Below, piece after piece: positions 22,433-34,453 of a DNA stretch of 64,000 bases (the stretch's first letter is position 1; each line of letters begins with the position of its first letter). The stretch lies in assembly GCA_028571685.1 (NCBI GenBank), contig CM053162.1:71288351-71352350 (forward strand). The letters are read 5' to 3'. The notes beneath the pieces are model-generated. The model ran no database searches. It was not told where the DNA came from and saw only the letters and a list, made by a program, of their open reading frames with translations. The DNA comes from Heterohyrax brucei (Eukaryota > Chordata > Mammalia > Hyracoidea > Procaviidae). Position numbers and translations under genes: made by a program.

Positions 22433-23040
22433 GCTGTTGTTGTTAGGCACCGTCAAGTCGGTTCCAACTCATAGCGACCCTGTGCTCAACAAAACAAAAC
22501 AGTGCCCAGTCCTGCCCCATGTCCGTAGTCGTTATGATACTTGAGCCCATGGTTGCAGCCACTGTGCCAGTCATCTCACTGAGGGTCTTCCTCTTTTTCA
22601 CTGACCCTCTACTTTACCAAGCATGATGTCCCTCTCCAGGGATTGATCCCTCTTGACAAGACATCCAAAGTAAGTGAGACATAGTCTCACCATCCTTGCT
22701 TCTAAGGAGCAGTCTGATTGTCCTTTTTCCAGAAGAGATCTGCTTCTTCTGCTGGCAGTCCGTGGTACATTCACTATTCTCAAACATCACAGTTCAAAGG
22801 TGTCAATTCTTCTTCAGTCTTCCTTATTCATTGTCCAACTTTTGCATGCATATGATGTAATTGAAAACACCATGGCTTTGTTCGGGCACACCTTCGTCTT
22901 CAAGGTGACGTCTTTACTTTTCAATACTTTAAAGAGGTTTTTTTGCAGCAGATTTTCCCAGTGCAGTGTGTCTTTTGGTTTCTTGACTGCTCCTTCCATG
23001 GGCGCAGATTGCGGATCCAAGTAAAATGAAATCTTTGACT
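22433..23040 (-). mobile_element. RTE-type LINE, 3' fragment
   Basis: On the minus strand this encodes broken pieces of the RTE C-terminal region, such as MVRLCLTYFGCLVKRDQSLE and SKDVTLKTKVCPNKAMVFSI. It ends with the RTE 3' tail (plus-strand GTCAAGTCGGTTCCAACTCA at about 22450-22470). Stops and deletions make it dead. Confidence 0.85.
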
Positions 23041-23665
23041 TGTGTTGTTATATTTCATTAAATAGAGAAAAGTTTTATAAATCTATTGCTGAGTTACTAA
23101 TGTACTACCTGACTAATATTGACTCATTTTCTAACTAACGCCTCAGTTTCTATCATTGAAAAGCAGAAAGATAACATCTTTGTTGATAAGACAAAGAACA
23201 AAATAATATTCATTGCTTCATGCATCTTTAGTGAAAACATTGTAAAAATACAAAATTACCCTCTGGTTACTTTGAAGGTGCTTTAGGCTGAAAACGGTGA
23301 AGAATCGACCTCTCAGATGAAGTCATACAGGAAAAGTGTGCATGTTGATGTGTCCTGAGTCCCAGTCTGGTGGTTTTGTCCCTGAACTGTTGCTTGGGCT
23401 GGAGTAGGAATGATGGGGAATGGATGAGATCCACAAAGGGGTTCAACTTGACTGTTGTGCAGACAGACTCGACTTTGTTTCCTGTATTGTCTACTCCTGC
23501 ATAACCCCAAAATGCCTAGTCCCATCAAGTCAATGTGAAGTGTCTAACAAAGCAGTCAGTAAGTGAGGAGTAGGTGTATCATGGAGTGCTGACTGTATAT
23601 GAAGTGCTGTTTTACGGGTTCTTGGTTTTCGCTTTTATCCTAGCTGTCTATTTGTTTACGATGTA
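23041..23665. other. M1AP intron 1: unassigned
   Basis: AT-rich sequence with no recognised gene or repeat. Confidence 0.4.
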
Positions 23666-24210
23666 TGAAGCCAAGCCAGCCAAGAGCCGTCTGTGCTAAG
23701 TACTACATACCTTATTGCTGAATGTCATTAGGTCACCTTCAGAGTACTTATCTTGGAAGCTAAAAACCAACACCAGCACCTAGTCCACGCTTCGAAGCAA
23801 TTTTGGAACTCCTTCTGGATTGGTCATTGCACACAGTGACATGGTAGCAAGTTTGGGAATTTAATTGTATAGTGGTCTGTGAGGGGTTTTTAGCCGGTAA
23901 ACAAATAACTATTGGAACACCCTACCTACTCACCTGCTCTGGTCCCCCATGACCAGATAAAGGAAATATTGAAAGGAAGATATTCTGATGACATTCAGGA
24001 CATCAGGGATAATACAACGACAGCTCTGATGGCCATGCCAGAAAAAGTTCTAAAATTGCTTTGAAAGGTGGACTAGGTGCTGGCATCAGTGCATAGCTTC
24101 CCAAAGGGAGTACTTCATAGCTGACATTAGTTTTCTTCAGCAGTGAGGTAGGCACTACTTTTTCTAGGATGAGTTCGCAAACTTAATTGGGAGTCATCAT
24201 CTATGTTGAA
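23666..24210 (+). mobile_element. Mariner-like element, copy B
   Basis: Same family as the 4.0 and 34.5 kb copies: long inverted arms (left arm from about 23690, right arm ending near 24208 at GTTCGCAAACTTAATTGGGA). The transposase remnant between them is shorter and more decayed. The left end is poorly preserved. Confidence 0.7.
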
Positions 24211-24223
24211 TGTAGTATTTTAA

Positions 24224-24285
24224 ATCTACTGTGAGTCAGAATCAACTCAATGGCACTGGGTTTGGGGGTTTTTTTGGCTTTTATG
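24224..24285 (+). mobile_element. AfroSINE 3' fragment
   Basis: Only the tail is present: GTGAGTCAGAATCAACTCAA then GGCACTGGGTTTGG and a T-rich end. Truncated at 5'. Confidence 0.65.
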
Positions 24286-26620
24286 TTATCTTTTAGCTTA
24301 TAACTCTTCAAATTATTTGAGCTCTCATTTTACTTTTTAAAATAAAGAACTAATGTAAGAAGCTGTATCAGTCGAGGTGTCCACAAGAAACAGATGAAAT
24401 ACTCAAACTGAATAATTTTTAGAGAGAGTTTTAAAAGGAATATTTATACAGGTGTAAGCAGGGCAAGCAAAGTTTAAGAAAAGACAGTGAGAGATGGTGC
24501 AGAAACCACACTTGGGACCTCAGAAGCTAGGAGAAGGACGCTCTCTGCAGGGGTTGCCCACGGGTTCTGTCACCTTTAAGAGAGGCTGGCAGGGAGGGAG
24601 CCAGGGAGTAACCATCCTGACCTGGTTCGCATCCTGCCTTCTGCCTCTCTGACCAGCACTTCCCGTTAGACAAGCCCCAGTGGGAGTAGGAGTGCGAGCA
24701 AGCACACTGAACCGGTCCTGTGGGTCAGCTTCCTAGGGCACCAGAGTGGGGAAAAGTACAGAGTGATCTGTACGGGCAAGTGGAAAATGTTTGGTCTAGT
24801 AGGCCTGCTGGGGAGTGAGTCATGGGATCTTTTTTCTTTCTCAAGTGCCCATGTGATGTCCCTCCAGCACTCCTCAGCACATTTGGCCCTGGACAAATCC
24901 CTTAGTTCCTTCTCCACTCCATTAGGAAAGGCAGACTGCTTTGCACTAAAAGGCAGTGACTGGTCAGAAGGAAACATCACAAGCTAAAATGTCCCTAAGA
25001 TGTCCTGCCCGGAATAACAGGAAGTTCAACCCCAGTTAAAAGCTCAGGACCATTGAGGGATCATTGCTGCTACCTTACATATTGAACAATCTAATCTTTG
25101 TTTAAGAAAAAATGAAGCCTTAAATTCATTCTCTCACCTGAGTAAATATCTGAGATTTTCTCTCAACAGACTCAGCTCAAAATATAAAAGGGGGAGAATG
25201 TCAGGTGGGAAACATTACCCAGGAAGGGGAGGCACCTCCGTGTATTTCATAGTGTTTTAATTTTTTAGTAAGTAATCATGACAAAAGATTTATAATTTAA
25301 ATATTAGAATTCATTTTAAATTCAGTGTGTCTTTAATACACATTAATCTGACCAAAATTATTTTCTGTCCTCGGAGCAGGGTTACAGAGAGTTCCCTTAC
25401 TATATACAGTTCTTACCAATTCTTTTGCCTTTTCATAAGAACAAAAGTTATTTAAACCACGTATTATCTACAATGTGATTTTTTAAAATATGTTATTGTG
25501 CTTTTGGTGAAAGTTTGCATAGAAAATTGCGTTGTCATTTAACAATTTCTGTACATATTGTTGGAAACCCTGGTGGCATAGTGGTTAAGTGCTATGGCTA
25601 CTAACTAAAAGGCTGGTGGTTCAAATCTGCCAGGCACTAGCTGGAAACTGTATGGGGCAGTTCTACTCTGTCCTATAGGGTCACTATGAGTTGGCAGTGG
25701 GTTTGGATTTTTTTTGGTATACGTTTTGTTCAATGATATTGGTTACTTTTTCATGTTCTTTCACTTCTCATTATTTCCACAGTGGTTGTTCTATTTTCAT
25801 ACTCTAGCTTCCCTATCCCCACTCACCTTCTCATGGTTGGTCCAGGGTAAATGTTTACTGTTTGGTTTCATTTAGATGATTATTGGTAGGAGCACAGCAT
25901 TCGGAGTGATAGTCTTCATTTTCTGAGCCAGTCTGTCATTTGGCTGAAATGTGACCTCCGGGAGTGGCTGGAGTTCCTAGTTTAAAGGATATCTCAGGAC
26001 AAAAACTTGAGGTTTCCTCTAGTCTCTACCAGTCCAATAAATCTGGCCTTTCTTAAGAATTTGAATTTTGCTCCCCATTTTCTTCCATTCTATCTGGGAT
26101 TGTCTGTTGTAACCCTGGTCAGAATAAGGTTGGTAGTGGTAATCAGAACCCATCAAGTTCTTCTGGTTTCAAGGTAGTTAAAACCATGATTACAATGTGA
26201 TTTTTAGGACTAGGAGTGTTATGAGTTGAATGTGACATGTAGTTCCTTATCTTCAATGTCTGACATTCATATATATTCATTTTAAAATAAAAAAATAATA
26301 GAGATATGTTAAACCATCTAAAAATAATTGCCGAGAAAGATACTGTAATAAACTAGGTTTGAGGGCTCCAGGACATGAACAGGACCATGGACAGAAATAA
26401 GAATAAATCTATAAACATACTAATTTTGTCATTTTCATAATTGGGAATTAATTGATACCATTAAAGAAATAATTTAAGAGAATTATGTAAACATAGTTAT
26501 AAAGGCAAACACTAACACAGAAATGCACCTTTCCTGATTATGACAAGAAAGCAGTGTAAGATAAAGGGAAAGAATAGATATGGTCTGGTGATTTTTCAAA
26601 AGCTATAAAAATCAAAAGTA
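24286..26620. other. M1AP intron 1: mostly unassigned
   Basis: AT-rich, with one AfroSINE at 25562-25718. The sequence on both sides of that SINE (25490-26250) looks like one interrupted older element, but the family was not identified. No exon seen. Confidence 0.35.
25562..25718 (+). mobile_element. AfroSINE-type SINE
   Basis: One of the best preserved copies. Head GGAAACCCTGGTGGCATAGT, B-box region TGGTGGTTCAAATCTGCCAG, tail TATAGGGTCACTATGAGTTG and a T-rich end. Confidence 0.9.
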
Positions 26621-27629
26621 TAGAAGTGGGGGGGCGGAGTCAAGATGGCGGACTGAGCCCACGTCTCCCTATATCCCTCTGGAAACCAAGACCTGAATTG
26701 ATAATCAAATGGAGCCTTCTGATCACCTAATCAGCCCCAGGACCCGGCACAGGGCTGTTACTTTCGACTTCATACCACTGAGCAAAAAATCTCCTCTCTG
26801 TCACTGACTCCCACTCCAGGCTAGCCCTGGCTCTCACAGATGGAAGGTAAACACACCATTTTGACTTTTATTTTTCCTCTGTCTCGGCTGGCGGGTGGAG
26901 CTGGGTCTTGCCTAGCAGCTAGACTAAGAGGCGCTGCTGGGGGGATAGGCAGGTGAAATTCCCGTATTTTGAGAGCCAGGCTTAGGACTCTGTTAACCTA
27001 GCCACTTTGGGCCTATCGTCTTATCTCTGCATCAGCGAGGTTTGTACAAAATTACACAGTCAGTGGGCGGGACACCATGTTGGTACCAAGATTTTAGCAG
27101 GAACTAATTCTTAGCCTGGGAGCCAGCTCCTGCAAACAGGACAGCGCTTCTCTGACAGAAAAGCAGTAAATTACACAGTGCCACTTACGTTGCGGGCCCT
27201 GCAACAGAAGCAGAGGAATCACTACCTCTCAACACCTTTAGCCCCTCTGTCTGCTGCCTGTGTGGAGGATGCCATCTTGGATACGGTGGCCGCAGCTGGA
27301 CCTAATTCTTAGCTTAGGAGCCAGAACCTGCCCACAGGAGAGCATTTTTCTACCAGAAAAGCAGTACTCTACACAGTGTCACCCAAGACTACGCCCTGTC
27401 AGCAGAAGCCAACAGGGCAGCAGCATTGCTGTATTCTGAACTAGTTTGTATTATCTGGGGTTGGGTAGAGTAGTGCTTACTTTGCCAGCTGAGAACAGGG
27501 ACCTCTACACCTGAAAACCTGACTGACTTGGGAAGTGGTCAGATACCTTTTGCTTTACATTTGAAGACAGCCTAGAGAAGCATCTGCAGTCTATCCTCAC
27601 AGTACGTCTTCCAGCCTCTATATACTCAC

Positions 27630-28538
27630 ATGGGACCCAAAAAGCAACAGACACTTGTGGCATACAAGAAATCACCCATGGCTTCAGAAGGCTCCCACAC
27701 AAAGCAACCAAGGAGTTTTTCAGATGAAGAAACTTTTATGAAAGCATCAGGAAGTGAATACAAAATGATTATATATAGAGCCCTTCTAGACGTTATGCAA
27801 AATGCAGCAGAACAAAATGAAAAATTAAGCAAGCTGTTCAGTCTGATGGAACACCAGTACTCTGAAATCCAACAGATCAAGAACAAAATCAAAGACATAG
27901 AAACATCAATGCAAAGCCAAGAAAACAGAAAGGAACAAATAGAAAAAAGAATTTCTGACTTGGAAGACAGAGCTACTGACGCCAGCATCTATGAGCAGAA
28001 ATCAGAAAAAAGAAACAAGAAAAATGAAGAAGGATTAAGAAGCATGTGGGACTCTATTAAGAGGAACAACCTTCGATTAATTGGACTCCCTGAACAGGGT
28101 GAGACATCTGAGAACACAGAGAGTATCATTGCTGAGCTGCTGACAGAAAACTCCCCAGAAATCATGAAGGAAGAGAATATAGACATCTCAGATCCATATC
28201 GTACGCCACCCAATATAGATCTCAAAAGAAAGACTCCAAGACATATTGTAATCAAGCTTAACAAAATGAAACATAAGCCGCAACTCTTAAAGGCAGTAAG
28301 ACTCAAATCAAAGCTAACATTCAGGGGGAAACCCTGTAGGCTCTCTTCAAATTTCTCAGCAGAAACCATGCTGGCACGGAGACAGTGGCATGACACATTC
28401 AAAGCCTTGAAGGAGAAGAACTTCCAACCAAGAATTATATATCCTGCAAAACTATCTTTCAAATACGAAAATGAAATTAAGACATTTCCAGATAAACAGA
28501 AACTCAGAGACTTTGTAAAAACCAAACCAAAGCTATAA
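27630..28538 (+). CDS. L1 ORF1 protein-like, open 302-residue frame
   Basis: The RNA-binding chaperone of the L1 particle (family knowledge). An uninterrupted frame from ATG to TAA, starting MGPKKQQTLVAYKKSP. Residues about 60-125 look like the coiled coil (EQNEKLSKLF, IQQIKNKIKDIETSMQSQ, RISDLEDRA). RNNLRLIGLPEQGE near residue 150 is the RRM region. The C-terminal domain contains RQWHDTFKALKEKNFQPRI and YPAKLSFKYENEIKTF. It is somewhat shorter than human ORF1p (338 aa). Being open does not show that it is expressed. Confidence 0.85.
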   Translation: MGPKKQQTLVAYKKSPMASEGSHTKQPRSFSDEETFMKASGSEYKMIIYRALLDVMQNAAEQNEKLSKLFSLMEHQYSEIQQIKNKIKDIETSMQSQENRKEQIEKRISDLEDRATDASIYEQKSEKRNKKNEEGLRSMWDSIKRNNLRLIGLPEQGETSENTESIIAELLTENSPEIMKEENIDISDPYRTPPNIDLKRKTPRHIVIKLNKMKHKPQLLKAVRLKSKLTFRGKPCRLSSNFSAETMLARRQWHDTFKALKEKNFQPRIIYPAKLSFKYENEIKTFPDKQKLRDFVKTKPKL

Positions 28539-29812
28539 GAAATACTGAAAGAAGTTCTTGGCGCGGGCTTAGAAGAATGAAACCACTAACTTTATATTTT
28601 AGAATGACACACTACTCAAAACTCTGCTCAGTTAGGGAAGGCTCCAAAGTCAATCACAGCTTTAATGCAGAAAGAAGCAATCCAGTGATCATCATGAAAA
28701 CTATGGTGCCATCATATTAAAAAGAGGAATGTACTACAGTTGTTATAGTCCTTCCAGATGGAGAGGAAGATGACAAGACTTATAGTAATTAAAATTGGGT
28801 TTATATATAGTTTATTAAGGGGGATCATAGGGGCAGCTGTAAAGCACAACAAAGATGTATCATACCATTTCAGGAGTCTCAACAACTACAAAATAAGCTC
28901 TAAAAAGGGTGAAAAATCAACTCACAAAAAAGAATGTCCCAGAATAGACTAATAAGAACAACAGAGAAAACATCAACATAAAAATAAACATATCACAATG
29001 GCAGCAGTGAACACATACCTATAAATAATTATATTGAATGTGAATGGACTGAATGCTCCAGTAAAGAGACATCGAGTGACGTCTTGGATCAAAAGACATG
29101 ACCCATCCATATGTTGTCTACAAGAACTCACTTGAGACCTAAAGATAGGAACAAACTGAAAATTAAACAATGAAAGAATATATATCAAGCTAGCAATGAA
29201 CAAAGAAGAGCAGGGGTAGCAATTCTAATCTCAGACAAAATCAATTTTAATATCAAATCCACCATCGTGGACAAAGATGGACACTATTTATTGCTCAAAG
29301 GTTCAGTACACAAGCAAGAACTATATTAAATATTTATGCACCTAATATCAGAGCACCTAAATATGTTGAAGAAACACAGACTATACTCAAAAGAGAGTTA
29401 GATGACTCCACAATAATAGTGGGAGACTTCAACACTCCACTCTCAAAACTGGACAGATCATCTAGTAAAAAAGCTCCGTAAAGATACAGAAGACCTCGTT
29501 GACACAGTTAACCAACTAAACCTCATTGATATATACAGAACTTTCCACCCATCAGCAGACAACTACACCTTCTTCTCCAGTGCACATGGAACATTCTCCA
29601 GAATTGACCATGTGTTAGGCTATAATGCAGTGCTCAACAAAATCCATACCGTTGAATTACTGCAAAGTATCTTCTCTGATCATAAAGCCATAAAAGTTGA
29701 AATCAATAGCAGAAAAAACATAGATAGAAAGTGAAACTCTTGGAAACTGAACAACATCTTTCTCAAAAAAACATGGATTATAGAGGAAATCAAGGATGAA
29801 CTAAAGAAATTC
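28539..29812 (+). pseudogene. L1 ORF1-ORF2 spacer and broken ORF2 endonuclease region
   Basis: After an AT-rich spacer of about 450 bp, the endonuclease domain starts near 28998 (LNVNGLNAPVKRHRVTSWIK and ICCLQE can be read). In-frame stops and frameshifts interrupt it, including a stop right after the CCLQE motif region. A DFNTPLSKLDRSS-like segment is near 29425. The frame ends close to the deletion junction at about 29815-29860. Confidence 0.8.
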
Positions 29813-30484
29813 ATGGATTCCAATAAGATACTACAAAATATCAATAAGAAGAAGATAAATCACCCAATTAAGCGATGGGCAAAGGAGATGGACAGACATT
29901 TCACTAAAGACGAGATCCAGGCAGCCAAAAAACACATGAGGACATGTTCAGGATCTTTAGCTATTAAAGAAATTCAAATCAAGACGACAGTAAGATACCA
30001 TCTCACCCCAACAAGATTGGCCATGATCCAAAAAATACAAAACAACAAATGCTGGAGAGGCTGTGGAGAAAGTGGAACCCTCCCACACTGTTGGTGGGGT
30101 TACAAAATGGTCCATCCTCTTTGGAAAGCAATCTGGCGCTTCCTTAAAAAAATGGATATTGATATACCATTTGACCCAATAATTCCACTACTTGGAATAT
30201 ATCCTACAGAATCAAGGCCCTTCACACCAATGGACACATGCACCAGAATGTTTATCGCAGCACAGTCCACGATAGCAAAAAGATGGAATCAACCCAGATG
30301 CCCAGCAACAGAAGAATGGATAGGTAAACTATGGTACATATACTCAATGGAGCACTACGCAATGATAAAGAATAACGATGATTCCAGGAAACATCTCCTA
30401 ACCTGGTTTCAAGTGGAAGACATTATGTTGAGTGAAAATAGTCAGCGACAAAAGGACAAATATTGTATGAGACCTCTACAGTAA
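29813..30484 (+). pseudogene. L1 ORF2 C-terminal fragment
   Basis: An open stretch of 223 codons corresponding to the extreme C-terminus of ORF2p: HPIKRWAKEMDRHFTKDEIQ, the cysteine-rich [16 protein letters not shown], then PFDPIIPLLGIYP and WIGKLWYIYSMEHYAMIKN. The reverse transcriptase and its FADD motif are absent, so no ORF2 activity is possible. The junction with the endonuclease remnant lies near its start. Confidence 0.88.
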
Positions 30485-31599
30485 GATCTCAAAAACAAAC
30501 TTGTGTATAGAAGAAAAGACTCTTTGACAGCTGCAAGGAAGGGGAGGGAAGGAGGGCTAGGGGGAGAGGGTTTAGATTAGATAGTTGCTAGAAATCTGGT
30601 TGGGAGAAATCGGTGATAGCACACATTAGAAACAAGAACAACATTAAGTGGACTTCAGCATAATTGGAGTACTCCTTCCATCTTAACCCGGTATTGCAAG
30701 GATAGAGCAGCTGGGGCAGGGGGCAGGGGACCATGCTCTTAGGCAAAATCGAGGCCAGTTGGCACAACTAGCATTTTGCTAAGAGGGCTCTCTGCACCCT
30801 ACATTGGTGAGTGGCGTCTGGGGTTTTAAAAGCTGCCAAGCTGCCATCCGAGGACACAGCAAATGGTCCCAACTCAGCAGGAACGGATGCTCACCGAGGA
30901 CCAAAATGACATGGGGTAAAGACAAACCTAGGAGACAGAGAGACCCACATCAGTGGGTGCCTACATCGACTTGGGACTGGAAGAACCAGATGGTGCCCAG
31001 CCACCACCAGTGATAGCCACAATGGGGCTCACAGAGATGAGTCTCACTGGCAAAAAAAGAATAAAAAGGGGTGCATCCTGAGATCTCCACTGAAAGATCT
31101 CAATTGATGGTCCAGCTGTTTTGGGGTTCCCCTGAGAGCATGTCCCCCAGCACTAATGCTGCCCTTTCCCTAAATTATGACAAATGTCCACTCTTTGGAC
31201 AAGAATGGATTGGACTTGGCAATGCAGAGTGACCATATATTGGATGCATATATTGGTTCTATACATCTATAGGATATCATCCTGCTGACCTCTGGTGGGA
31301 GAAAGGAGAGTGGGTGGAGAGGAGGGAAAAGTAGGCTGTTGGGAAGATGAGACATGTGTGGAGCAGAGAGAAATAGTGTGCTGTCACCGGACAGGGAGAG
31401 CAGTGGAAGCTGCATATAAGTGGGCATGTAAATTTATATGGGAATGTACATTTTCACTCAGCCATATTAAATAAAAATTAAAATAAAAAAAGTATACCAT
31501 AAAACAGTAGAACTAAGAACAAGTGTATCATAAATACATGTGCTCAACTTGCCTGTTGAAATGCTTTCAAAAACTTACAAATGTGATGTCAGATGGATA

Positions 31600-32715
31600 T
31601 TGGCTGAAAGGAAAGAATCCCAGAAGGTTGTTTAATTGACTGCAAAAGCATCCACTTGTGTAGATCATACTAGATTATGGCTAGCATTGCAGGGAATGGG
31701 AAATTCCAAAACACCTGATTGTGCTCTTAGGGAACCTGTATACAGATCAAGAGGCAGTCATGCGAACAAAACAAGGGGACACTGAGTGGTTTAAAGTCAG
31801 GAAAGGCGTACATCAGGGTTGTATCATTTCACCATACCTTTTTAATCAGTATGCCAAGCAAATAATCCGAGAAACTGGATTATACGAAGAAGAATGAGAC
31901 ATCAGGGTTAGAAGATGACTCATTGACAACCTGCGTTATACAGACGACACCACCTTACTTGACTGGAAATGAAGAAGATTTGAGACACTGATGAAGATCA
32001 AGGACCACAGCATTCAGTATGGACTGCACTTCAACATCAGGAAAACAAAAATCCTCACAAGTGGACCAGTAAGCAACATTGTCATAAATGGAGAAAAGAT
32101 TAAGATTGTCAAGGATTTTATTTTACTTGGGTCCACAATCAACACCCGTGGAAGCAGCAGTCAAGAAATCAGAAGATGCATTGCATTGGGAAAATCTGCT
32201 ACAAAGGACCTGTTTAAAGTATTCAAAAGTAAGGATGTCACCTTGAACGCTAAAATGCACCTGACCCAAGCCATGGTATTTTCAGTTGCATCATATGCAT
32301 GCAAAAGCTGGACAATGAACAAAGAAGACAAAAGAATAATTGATACCTTTGAATTGTGTGTTGTAAAAGAATAGTGAATGTACCATGGACCGCCAAAAAT
32401 AGTAAACAGATCTGTCCTGGGAGAATTACAACCAGAGTGCTCCTTGGAAGCAAAAATGACAAGACTGCATCTTACATACTTTGGACACATTGTCAGGAAG
32501 GGTCAGTCTGTAGAGAAGTACATCATGCTTGGTACAATGGAGGGTCATTGAAAAAGAGGAAGACCCTCAACAAGATGGACTGACACAGTGGGCTCAGCAA
32601 TGGGCTTGAGCATAAAAATGATTGTGGATGTGGCACAAGACTGGGCAGTATTTCATTCTGTTGTTCATAGGGTCACTATGAGTTGGAACCAACTCAACAG
32701 CACCTAACAATAGCA
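31600..32715 (+). mobile_element. RTE-type LINE, 3' half
   Basis: Plus-strand remnant. Reverse-transcriptase pieces can be read across frameshifts: the CKSIHLC region (FDCVDH-like), VRKGVHQGCIISPYLFNQYA and a degenerate DD motif near 31940 (YTDDTTLL). Next comes a 127-codon open stretch (31991-32374) with ILLGSTINTRGSSSQEIRRC. The 3' end is GGTCACTATGAGTTGGAACC then AACTCAACAGCACCTAACAA. Inactive. Confidence 0.88.
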
Positions 32716-34453
32716 GTACTGTTTTTTAAACCTTAATAAAATGGGATAGCTGTTCCCTTGATATAGCACTTGATGTAGCACTTTCCCTTGATGTAGCACT
32801 TAACCCACTATGCCACAGATCCAAAGTTATTCATTCTTGGGAAGACAAACTCAGAAAGATGTCAATTATCCCTAACTTAATCTATAACTTAATATAATTC
32901 TCATAAAATTTTCCGTAGTAGAACTAGACATCCTGATAGTAAACTTCAATTAAAAGCAAAACAAAAAGCAAGGAAGACTAGTCAAGAATTATGCATACCA
33001 GATAATAAACAGATACACTCAAATGGTATGATACTAGGGATTGAAAAGACAGAGAGAGCACTGGAATACAATTTAAAGTCCAGAAATAGATCTTGATCCA
33101 TATGGGTAGTTAAAATGTAATAAACATAGTATCTAAAATTAGTCAAGAAAAACTTATTCAATAAATACTCAGGTCAACTGGGTAACCATATGGGGAAAAA
33201 TTAAGCTAGATCTATTCTTAGAGTTTATGCCAGGATAAATGCCAAATGAATCAACGATTTAAATGTGAAAACTGAAACCACATAAGCCCCAGAATGGACT
33301 ATTTCGGTCTGGGCCTGATCGTGAGGCAGAAACCGCACAGTGACTTATACAAACCTAAAGAAGCCAAACTCACTGCCATGGAGTCAATTCCAACTCATAG
33401 TGACGCTATAGACAAAGTAGAACTGCCCATAGAGTTTCCAAGGAGCACCTAGTGGATTCGAACTGCCAACCTTCTGGTTAGCAGCTGTAGCACTTAATCA
33501 CTATGCCACCAGGGCTTCCACGATCTGTATAAGGGAGGCTTACATAAGGAATTTTAGTGCAGTTGAACATACTAAACTGTGATAATAAAGTAACTGTAAG
33601 ATATAGAGGAATTTCATATAGTGCCCCAAGGCTGAGGGCGAGATTCCCAGGAAAGATGAACTTGGAAAAGCCACCTCCTTCCCAAGGCCAGGGTTTGGAC
33701 TTAGAATGTATAGTTGCAGCCCACTGATGGCAAAGAAGTTCACTGGCTTTCCCAGGCCGCAGCTAGTCCACAGTTACTGGGAAAGCAAGAAGCAGCACTC
33801 TAGGTGTAGGGTAACAGCAGCTGGTGGTTGGGTACCCAGAGATGCTGATAGGATGGAGATGACAGTGAGGGCAGGAGGTCTGGTGCACCCAGTGTTCACA
33901 TCAGAAACCCAGTGACATTGAAAGGGCCACAGAAGACAAACCTCTGAACAGTGATAGGTGAGCAGAGGCAAGTATATGTGTGGGAAAGAGGTCTGAAGCA
34001 TACATTGTCCCTGTCAAGCAGACTGCAGAGAGGCCAGGCCAGAGCTGCAAGATCACGGAGAGACTGCAGATTCTGTTTGCGTTGAGGAGGCCCCACCAGG
34101 TATCCTCACATTCCCCTGCTGATCTGTGGTATACTTGCTGATAGGTAGACAGTGTCCCTCCAGGACACTACTGAGAAAGCTTAGAATTGCACTCACTGTA
34201 AAGGAAAAATGCCAAGAGGAATTCCATCTGTTATCATAGAGCATGTATTGAAGGGTGAATTTGGAACTGAGAGGCAATAAACTAATAGTTAGTATACAGA
34301 ACCTGGGGAAAAAATATCAGAGTAGGAAGGCTTTTTTAAGCATAATGAAGCTCAAAAGTCCAAAATTAAAAAGATCAATAAATTCAGCTATATAGAAATA
34401 GAAAACGGGGGGGGGGAAGCACTATCACAAAATCTAAAGACAAATTAAAATAC
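32716..34453. other. M1AP intron 1: one SINE, otherwise unassigned
   Basis: Reverse AfroSINE at 33361-33521. No exon recognised in the remaining AT-rich sequence. Confidence 0.45.
33361..33521 (-). mobile_element. AfroSINE-type SINE
   Basis: Full-length reverse copy: GAGTCAATTCCAACTCATAG at the tail side, TGGATTCGAACTGCCAACC for the B box, and ATGCCACCAGGGCTTCC at the head. Confidence 0.9.

Larger units (their letters stand above)
26622..31490 (+). mobile_element. Nearly full-length L1 with internal ORF2 deletion
   Basis: Begins with a G-run and GGCGGAGTCAAGATGGCGGA, the typical L1 5' end containing a YY1-type CAAGATGGCGG site. It runs through a 1-kb 5' UTR, ORF1 (27630-28538), the start of ORF2 (from about 28995), the ORF2 C-terminus (to 30484) and a 3' UTR ending in an A-rich tail near 31490. 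The flanks AAAGTATA (26607-26618 region) and AAAGTATA (after the tail, about 31486) may be the target-site duplication. ORF2 has lost roughly 2.4 kb, including the whole reverse transcriptase. Confidence 0.88.

Noticed and set aside
25562-25718. tRNA gene suggested by the A- and B-box-like head
   Set aside because: The box-like motifs belong to a tRNA-derived SINE that continues into an RTE-like tail; no clover-leaf is preserved. The same applies to the other SINEs.
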